Of a stretch of 36,272 bases of DNA, positions 31,449 to 36,272 are shown piece by piece. This stretch comes from Chloroflexaceae bacterium (GTDB lineage Bacteria > Chloroflexota > Chloroflexia > Chloroflexales > Chloroflexaceae): contig JANQID010000100.1 in assembly GCA_028282325.1 (NCBI GenBank), positions 1 to 36,272 on the forward strand. The letters are read 5' to 3'. The first letter of the stretch is position 1. Each line of letters begins with the position of its first letter. The notes beneath the pieces were generated by a model, which was given only the letters and a program-made list of their open reading frames with translations, searched no databases and was not told the origin of the DNA. A program made the translations under genes and the position numbers.

Positions 31449-33059
31449 TTAAGCGGTGTAGCCCAGCTCCTGCAACGCGGCGCGGGCTTCGGCGGCTTCG
31501 TCCCAGGGTTGGGCGTGGTCGGCGTACAGAATGCTGCCCTCGTGGCCTTTGCCCAGGAGCAACACCAGGTTGCCGGGGCCGGCCTGCGCAAACGCGGCGC
31601 GGATGGCGGCGGCGCGGTCGGGGATGCGCACATAGCCCAAACCCTCGACTTTGCCGGCCTGCTCCGCTCCAGCGGCGATTTCGGCGATAATCGCGTCGCG
31701 ATCCTCGCCGCGCGGATCCTCATCGGTCAGCGCCAGCCAGTCGCAATAGCGGGCGGCGATAGCGCCTTGCAATGGGCGCTTGGCCCGGTCACGCTCGCCG
31801 GCGCTGCCGAAGACGACGATCATCCGCCCGGTCGCCAGCGGGCGTAGCATCCGTAGCACCTGTTCGAACGAGTCGGGGTTGTGGGCGTAATCGACGATCA
31901 CGCCGAAGGGCTGGCCCTGGTCGATGCGCTCCATCCGCCCGCGAATACCGCGCACCTCCTCCAGCGCGGCGACCGCGCGCGGCAGGGGCGCGCCTTGCGT
32001 GAGCGCCACGCCGAGCGCGGCCAGCGCGTTGAGCACATTGAAGCGCCCCGGCAGACGCAAGCCGAGCGGCGTCGATCCCCAGGGCGTCGCCACGTGCAGC
32101 CGCGTCCCCTCCGCCGTCGGCTCCAGCGCGGTCGCCCGAATGTCGGCGGGCGCGTCGATGGCGTAAGTCAGGCGATTCGCGATCAGCGGCGCGGCGTCGA
32201 GGAAAAACTGCGCGTTCGGGTCGTCGGCGTTGACAATCGCGTAGCGCCGGGCTTTCATCGGAGCGGCGACCGGAGGAATGGCGCCGGTCAACGCGCCGGA
32301 ACGCGCCGCCTGCGCCACGGCGTCGGGTATCGGCGGCTCGCGCAACGCGGCGAACAGGCGCGCCTTGTCGCTGCGATATTGGGAAAAACTGCCGTGGTAA
32401 TCGAGATGCTCGTGGGTGATGTTGGTGAGCACCGCGACATCGAAGCCACAGTTGCCCAGCCGATTCCAGCCCGCCGACAAGGCATGCGACGTCGCCTCGA
32501 TCACCGCGTAATCGCACCCGGCGGCGGCCATTTCGCGCAGCAGCGCCTGCACCTCCGGCGCTTCGGGCGTGCTCTGGCGCGTATCGTTGGGCCAGCGGCG
32601 CGGGCCGACCTTGAAATCGACGGTGCTGGTCATCCCGGTGGCGAACCCGCCGCCTTCCAGCACCTGGTTCACCAGGTCGGCCGTGGTGCTTTTGCCCTTG
32701 GAGCCGGTGATGCCGATCACGCCGAGCCGTTGTCCTGGGTAGCCGTTGAAAGCGGCGGCCAGCGGCGCCAGCGCCGTCCGGCTGTCGGGCGTGATGACTA
32801 CCGGCGCGTTGATCGGCGCGCGATCCCAGTAACGCGCATCGACGACCAGCGCCGCCGCGCCGCGTTGCAGGGCCGCCGCGATGTAGGCGTGGCCATCGAC
32901 GTGGTAGCCTTTGACGGCGACAAACAGCGCGCCCGGCGTCACCCGGCGCGAGTCGTAGGCCAGGCCGGTGATCGCAATGTCGGGCGATCCGATGACCTGC
33001 GCGTCGGGCAGATCGAGGAGCAGATCGCGGAGGCGCAGCGGGGGGCGTTGATTATCCAT
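31449..33059 (-). CDS. murE: UDP-N-acetylmuramoyl-tripeptide synthetase
   Basis: A 536-aa cytoplasmic ligase that adds the third amino acid to UDP-MurNAc-L-Ala-D-Glu. N-terminal UDP-binding domain (I-T-G-L-A-Y-D-S-R-R-V; G-A-L-F-V-A-V-K-G), ATP loop G-I-T-G-S-K-G-K-S-T-T near residue 115, E-A-T-S-H-A-L, T-N-I-T-H-E-H-L-D-Y-H and S-D-K-A-R-L-F with the carbamylated Lys, then V-D-Y-A-H-N-P and F-G-S-A-G-E-R-D. The third-residue selectivity motif, D-N-P-R for diaminopimelate, reads D-E-D-P-R (near 450). The protein is about 35 residues longer than E. coli MurE, with an extra P/A-rich insert after L-F-A-A-L-R. Its ATG overlaps the menE stop by 8 nt, so the two are translated together. Confidence 0.93.
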   Translation of the reverse strand: MDNQRPPLRLRDLLLDLPDAQVIGSPDIAITGLAYDSRRVTPGALFVAVKGYHVDGHAYIAAALQRGAAALVVDARYWDRAPINAPVVITPDSRTALAPLAAAFNGYPGQRLGVIGITGSKGKSTTADLVNQVLEGGGFATGMTSTVDFKVGPRRWPNDTRQSTPEAPEVQALLREMAAAGCDYAVIEATSHALSAGWNRLGNCGFDVAVLTNITHEHLDYHGSFSQYRSDKARLFAALREPPIPDAVAQAARSGALTGAIPPVAAPMKARRYAIVNADDPNAQFFLDAAPLIANRLTYAIDAPADIRATALEPTAEGTRLHVATPWGSTPLGLRLPGRFNVLNALAALGVALTQGAPLPRAVAALEEVRGIRGRMERIDQGQPFGVIVDYAHNPDSFEQVLRMLRPLATGRMIVVFGSAGERDRAKRPLQGAIAARYCDWLALTDEDPRGEDRDAIIAEIAAGAEQAGKVEGLGYVRIPDRAAAIRAAFAQAGPGNLVLLLGKGHEGSILYADHAQPWDEAAEARAALQELGYTA

Positions 33060-34581
33060 ACTCGCTCGCGGGCGTTTCCGCGTTCATCGTGCGCAAGACG
33101 CAGCGCCGCAGCTTTCCGGCGGCTGTGCGCGGCAGAGCTTCGACGACATTGATGCGCTGCGGCACTTTGTGCTGCGCCAGTCGTTCGCGGCAAAACGCTA
33201 TAATGCCGGTTTCGTCGAGGGAAACGCTGGGATGCGGCACGATCCAGGCTTGTGGCGACGGCCCCCACTCTGTGTCGGACGAACCGGTCACTCCGGCTTC
33301 AACAATCGCCGGATGCGCCAGGAGCACCGCTTCGATTTCCGCCGGGTAGATCTGCTCGCCGCCGCAGATGATCAAATTGTTGCGGCGATCAACAACTACC
33401 AAATAGCCGTCGTCGTCGAGAAAGCCCAGATCGCCGGTGTGTAGCCAGCCATTGCGCAACACCGCGGCGGTCGCGTCAGGACGATTGACGTAGCCGGACA
33501 TCACCGTCGGGCCGCGCAGCAGAATTTCGCCCACCCGGCCCAACGCTGCAGGTTGGCCGTCGAGCAAGATCCGCACTTCCAGCGGCAACAGCGGTTGGCC
33601 CACCGATCCCGGCTTGCGCGACATATCCGCCGGCGTCAGCGCGACCACGTGCGAGGCCGTCTCGGTCAGACCGTAGGTTTGCACAACCGGAAGGCCGCGC
33701 CGTTCGCAGACATCGAGCAGCGTAAGCGGCGCCGGGTCGCCCAGCAAGATATACCGCAACGTCGCAGGATAGGATTGTGTGCCGCGTTCGTCGAGCATAC
33801 ATTGCAGCATCCTGCTCGTCAGTGGGACGATACTGGCGCCAGATTCGTCGATGACGCGGTTAGCCGCCGCCGCGTCGAACGCTGCGTGCAGGATCACAGA
33901 TGCGCCATACACTGCACCCCGCATCAGGATCGCCAGGCCATTGATATGGAACAGCGGCAGCGTCACCAGCCAGCAATCATTATTGTACAGGCCCAGATGC
34001 AGCGCCGAGCCGACCGCGCTCCACCAGTGATTGCCATAGGTCAGCATCGCACCTTTGGGATGGCCCGTCGTGCCGGAGGTGTAGATGATCGTGTGGAGCG
34101 CGTCGAGGTCGATAGTTTCGCGGAGCGGCAGATCGAGCGTTGGCGTGTCGGTCAGGTTCTCGACGGTGACGATATCCAGGCGAGGGACATAGTGTTGGAT
34201 GGCTGCGGCCTGTGACGCGCGATCGTCGTCGTAGATCAGTAAGCGTGCGCCGACATCGGCCAATTGCCAGGCCAGTTCGGGCGCGGTCAGGCGAATGTTC
34301 AGCGGCACGAGCACGGTTTCCAGCAGCGGCATCGCGTGAACCATCGCGGCAAACTCTGCCCGGTTGCGGGTTAACAACGCCACGCGATCGCCCGCCATCA
34401 CCCCGCGCGCGGCCAGCGCGCCGGCGCATTGACGTGCGGCGCGATCAAGATCGGCGAATGTCCAGTGTGTGTCACCGGCGCTCAGGGCGAGACGGTCGGG
34501 CATGGTCGCTGCGCGCCGGATCAGCCAGTTGGGCAATATCTGTTCGGCGTACGGCAACGACGGCGTCTCTTCGTCAGACAT
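33052..34581 (-). CDS. menE: o-succinylbenzoate-CoA ligase, AMP-forming
   Basis: A 509-aa acyl-adenylate ligase. It has the P-loop-like Y-T-S-G-T-T-G-H-P-K-G-A (about residue 168), Q-T-Y-G-L-T-E-T-A-S, G-E-I-L-L-R-G-P, T-G-D-L-G-F-L-D-D-D-G-Y, D-R-R-N-N-L-I-I-C-G-G-E and the final catalytic Lys in R-T-A-A-G-K-L-R-R. MenE activates o-succinylbenzoate for ring closure in menaquinone synthesis. ATG 34581 with a TGAGGA site upstream is preferred over the TTG at 34590. The next gene upstream is menA, which supports the assignment; other acyl-CoA ligases share these motifs, so the substrate is inferred from context. Confidence 0.85.
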   Translation of the reverse strand: MSDEETPSLPYAEQILPNWLIRRAATMPDRLALSAGDTHWTFADLDRAARQCAGALAARGVMAGDRVALLTRNRAEFAAMVHAMPLLETVLVPLNIRLTAPELAWQLADVGARLLIYDDDRASQAAAIQHYVPRLDIVTVENLTDTPTLDLPLRETIDLDALHTIIYTSGTTGHPKGAMLTYGNHWWSAVGSALHLGLYNNDCWLVTLPLFHINGLAILMRGAVYGASVILHAAFDAAAANRVIDESGASIVPLTSRMLQCMLDERGTQSYPATLRYILLGDPAPLTLLDVCERRGLPVVQTYGLTETASHVVALTPADMSRKPGSVGQPLLPLEVRILLDGQPAALGRVGEILLRGPTVMSGYVNRPDATAAVLRNGWLHTGDLGFLDDDGYLVVVDRRNNLIICGGEQIYPAEIEAVLLAHPAIVEAGVTGSSDTEWGPSPQAWIVPHPSVSLDETGIIAFCRERLAQHKVPQRINVVEALPRTAAGKLRRCVLRTMNAETPASEYG

Positions 34582-34640
34582 CACAGGCAATCCTCAGGCA
34601 GCGCGGCGTCGTGGCCGCACCGGCGCTACAGCAATGCGAA

Positions 34641-35543
34641 CTATACCAGCAAGCTTGCCGACAGAAGCAAGCTAAACCACAGATTCAACCGGGCCGTATC
34701 ACGTAGACCAGGGTTGAGCGCCGGGCCGGTCTGAGTGAATATCAGACGCAGCAACGGCATCGCCAGCGTCAGCGTCAGCGCGGGCAGCCAGAACCAGATG
34801 TCGAGCACGCCGAGCAGCCAGCCGAGCGGCAACAGCAGATACGCGCCGATCACCAGCGCGGCAAATTCGATCTGCGTGTTGCGTCGCCCCAGAATCACGG
34901 CCAGTGTGCGTTTGCCCGCAGCCCGGTCGGTCTCGATGTCGCGCAGATTATTCACCACCAGAATCGCCGTGATCAACATACCCACGGGCAGCGCGTTGAA
35001 GAATGCTGCGAAGGGCCAGTTCCCGGTGTGTAGGTAGGTTGTGCCGGCGACGGCAACCAGCCCGAAGAAGATGAACACGAACAAATCGCCGAGGCCATTG
35101 TAACCCAACGGCCAGGGGCCGCCGGTGTACAACACGCCCGCCGCGATCGAGCAAACGCCGATCACGAGGATCGGCCACCCGCCGACGAAGATCAGATAGA
35201 CGCCGATCATCGCCGACAGCGCGAAGGTCAGGAGCATCCCCAGGCGCACCCGCTCCGGCGAAATCAGCCCGCTCTGCGTGACGCGGGTCGGTCCCAGGCG
35301 TTCGGCGGTGTCGGCCCCTTTGCGAAAGTCGAAATAGTCGTTCGCCAGATTCGTCCCGATCTGGATCAGCACCGCCGCGAACATTGCGGCCAGAAACGGC
35401 GCCAACCGGAACGAACCGAGGCTGATTGCAGTGGCTGTACCAACGATCACCGGCGCAATCGCAGCCGGCAGTGTCGGCACACGGCTGGCGAGCAACCAGG
35501 CTCGCCACTGGCTTGTCAGCGCAGGCGGCATTTTTGTGGTCAT
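34641..35543 (-). CDS. menA: 1,4-dihydroxy-2-naphthoate polyprenyltransferase
   Basis: A 300-aa integral membrane UbiA-family prenyltransferase with eight or nine hydrophobic segments. The first Asp-rich motif reads N-L-A-N-D-Y-F-D-F (about residue 70), followed by T-Q-S-G-L-I-S and Y-T-G-G-P-W-P-L-G-Y-N-G-L-G-D, and the second motif N-N-L-R-D-I-E-T-D. These are the MenA hallmarks. The enzyme attaches the polyprenyl tail to DHNA in the cytoplasmic membrane, giving demethylmenaquinone. It is the first gene of the menA-menE-murE operon on the minus strand, 59 nt upstream of the menE start. Confidence 0.93.
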   Translation of the reverse strand: MTTKMPPALTSQWRAWLLASRVPTLPAAIAPVIVGTATAISLGSFRLAPFLAAMFAAVLIQIGTNLANDYFDFRKGADTAERLGPTRVTQSGLISPERVRLGMLLTFALSAMIGVYLIFVGGWPILVIGVCSIAAGVLYTGGPWPLGYNGLGDLFVFIFFGLVAVAGTTYLHTGNWPFAAFFNALPVGMLITAILVVNNLRDIETDRAAGKRTLAVILGRRNTQIEFAALVIGAYLLLPLGWLLGVLDIWFWLPALTLTLAMPLLRLIFTQTGPALNPGLRDTARLNLWFSLLLSASLLV

Positions 35544-35690
35544 TGGGTCACTGAGTCGATCAGGTAATCGGTCTGCGCGGCATTGCCGAATATCGAGATC
35601 GGTTCGCAGGCGTTGGGTATACCTCTCTCGTCGGTCTTCCGTCGGTCGGCCATAGTATACCCGAGAAATGCAAGCGTCGTGCGCGGGTTG

Positions 35691-36272
35691 CTACTCGGCG
35701 TCGAACACATCGGCGACCGGCGCGCCGAAGCCGACCAGCAGCGCCGAGACGGCGGTCGTTCCGCGCCCGAAGACGCTGTGCGCGACATAGGTGTCGCCTT
35801 CCAGCCGCAACACCGTGATCGTTTCATCCAGGGGATTGACGATCCAGTACTCCGGGATGCCGGCCTCGGCGTAGTCGGCGACCTTGGCGACGGTGTCGCG
35901 TTCCGGATCGTCTTCGCTAACCACTTCGACGACCAGGTCGGCGCCGAGCCAATAGCGGCTCTGATTGCGCGGATCGTGTGCATCGCGCAGCAACAGTAGA
36001 TCCGGCTCGCGGAAGCGCCCCGGACTTATCTGCAACCGCAACGGCGCAAACAAGACCTTGCCGCCGCGCGGGCGGATGAATAGCAGAAAGAGTTCATACA
36101 GCAGCGCGAGTATAACCTGATGTTTGCGGGTCGGCATAGGGAGAGCCTCGATTCTGCCGTCGGCAAACTCGACCAGGCGGTTGGTGTGATCGGTGAGCCG
36201 GAGGTATTGCTCCTCGGTCCAGAGGCCTTGCAGCGGCGCGAGGTCGAGGGCCAGCCCATCGGCTTCGCGCAC
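35691..36272 (-). CDS. Uma2-family endonuclease-like protein, possibly 5'-partial
   Basis: A 193-codon frame running off the window edge; the first in-window codon is GTG, so the true start may be outside. It carries the Uma2/PD-(D/E)XK core: W-T-E-E-Q-Y-L-R-L-T-D ... E-F-A-D-G-R-I-E-A-L-P-M-P-T, E-P-D-L-L-L-L, G-A-D-L-V-V-E-V-V-S-E-D-D-P and K-V-A-D-Y-A-E-A-G-I-P-E-Y-W-I-V-N-P. The acidic and Lys residues of the fold are present. The biological role of this abundant family is not settled; it occurs in many copies in Chloroflexota and Cyanobacteria. About 150 bases separate it from menA. Confidence 0.85.
   Translation of the reverse strand: MREADGLALDLAPLQGLWTEEQYLRLTDHTNRLVEFADGRIEALPMPTRKHQVILALLYELFLLFIRPRGGKVLFAPLRLQISPGRFREPDLLLLRDAHDPRNQSRYWLGADLVVEVVSEDDPERDTVAKVADYAEAGIPEYWIVNPLDETITVLRLEGDTYVAHSVFGRGTTAVSALLVGFGAPVADVFDAE

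Noticed and set aside
31881-33152. A 423-codon plus-strand frame opposite murE
   Set aside because: Arg/Gly-rich shadow of the well supported murE gene.
35654-35659. Minus-strand TATACT as a promoter of the menA operon
   Set aside because: No -35 at a usable spacing (TTGCAT is only 8 bases away), so it was not listed as a feature.

Overview
The window looks like a chromosomal segment of a Chloroflexota bacterium, most likely class Chloroflexia (Roseiflexus/Chloroflexus-like). The reasons are family-level and no search was run: secreted proteins end in a Y-x-P-L-V-x-R motif, Uma2-family genes and NACHT/STAND NTPases with formylglycine-generating-enzyme (FGE)-type domains are frequent, short dispersed repeats of the 'CCCTGAGCTTGTCGAAGG' type are scattered between genes, and a menaquinone menA-menE pair sits beside a murE whose substrate motif is not the diaminopimelate one. 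GC content is high in the housekeeping part (31-36 kb) and visibly lower in several accessory blocks (14-16 kb, 23.5-25 kb).

Layout. (1) 1-4.6 kb: the right end of an integrated element, probably a prophage: a DUF3761-like protein, a GRD-repeat/coiled-coil/membrane protein, two tandem paralogues, two unknown or fibre-like structural proteins and a last hypothetical, tightly packed on one strand. The block stops 2 bases before a 45-nt 3' fragment of a tRNA-Lys(TTT) gene, a classical attachment-site scar. (2) 4.6-6.2 kb: gene-poor, with a dispersed inverted-terminal-repeat element and a frameshifted remnant of a repeat-bearing adaptor protein. (3) 6.2-13.9 kb: a four-gene operon with a leaderless-type promoter: a cysteine-cluster protein, an unknown protein, a 1480-aa Lon-like/nSTAND1/transmembrane/WD40 protein, and an FGE-fold lipoprotein. 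This is the best candidate for an under-described conflict or surveillance system. (4) 14.1-23.5 kb: a series of membrane-anchored and secreted proteins (lipoprotein, ParB-like domain with a membrane anchor, small membrane protein, SH3 protein, two paralogous YQGRL-type anchored proteins of which one is frameshifted, and a 1438-aa C39-like protease/Ig-repeat protein). (5) 23.6-25.0 kb: a compact graspetide-type RiPP locus, a 73-aa precursor plus an ATP-grasp ligase, with a strong hairpin between them. (6) 25.0-27.7 kb: an IS4/IS231-like insertion sequence, a repeat element, a reverse-transcriptase scrap fused to a 5'-truncated Uma2 gene, and a toxin-antitoxin pair with a decayed toxin. (7) 27.7-31.1 kb: a NACHT NTPase with a C-terminal FGE/C-type-lectin fold, followed by hairpins and four tandem 89-bp repeats. 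(8) 31.2-36.3 kb: housekeeping genes on the minus strand: tRNA-Ser(CGA) with a near-consensus promoter, a perfect bidirectional terminator, murE, menE, menA and a Uma2-family protein.

How things work together. The 6.2-13.9 kb operon and the NACHT-FGE gene share the same parts (STAND ATPase switch, FGE/lectin-like sensor). In the first case the sensor is a separate lipoprotein and the NTPase is predicted to span the membrane. In the second, ATPase and sensor are fused, and the nearby reverse-transcriptase fragment hints at a lost diversity-generating retroelement. The men-mur genes supply menaquinone and the peptidoglycan stem peptide.
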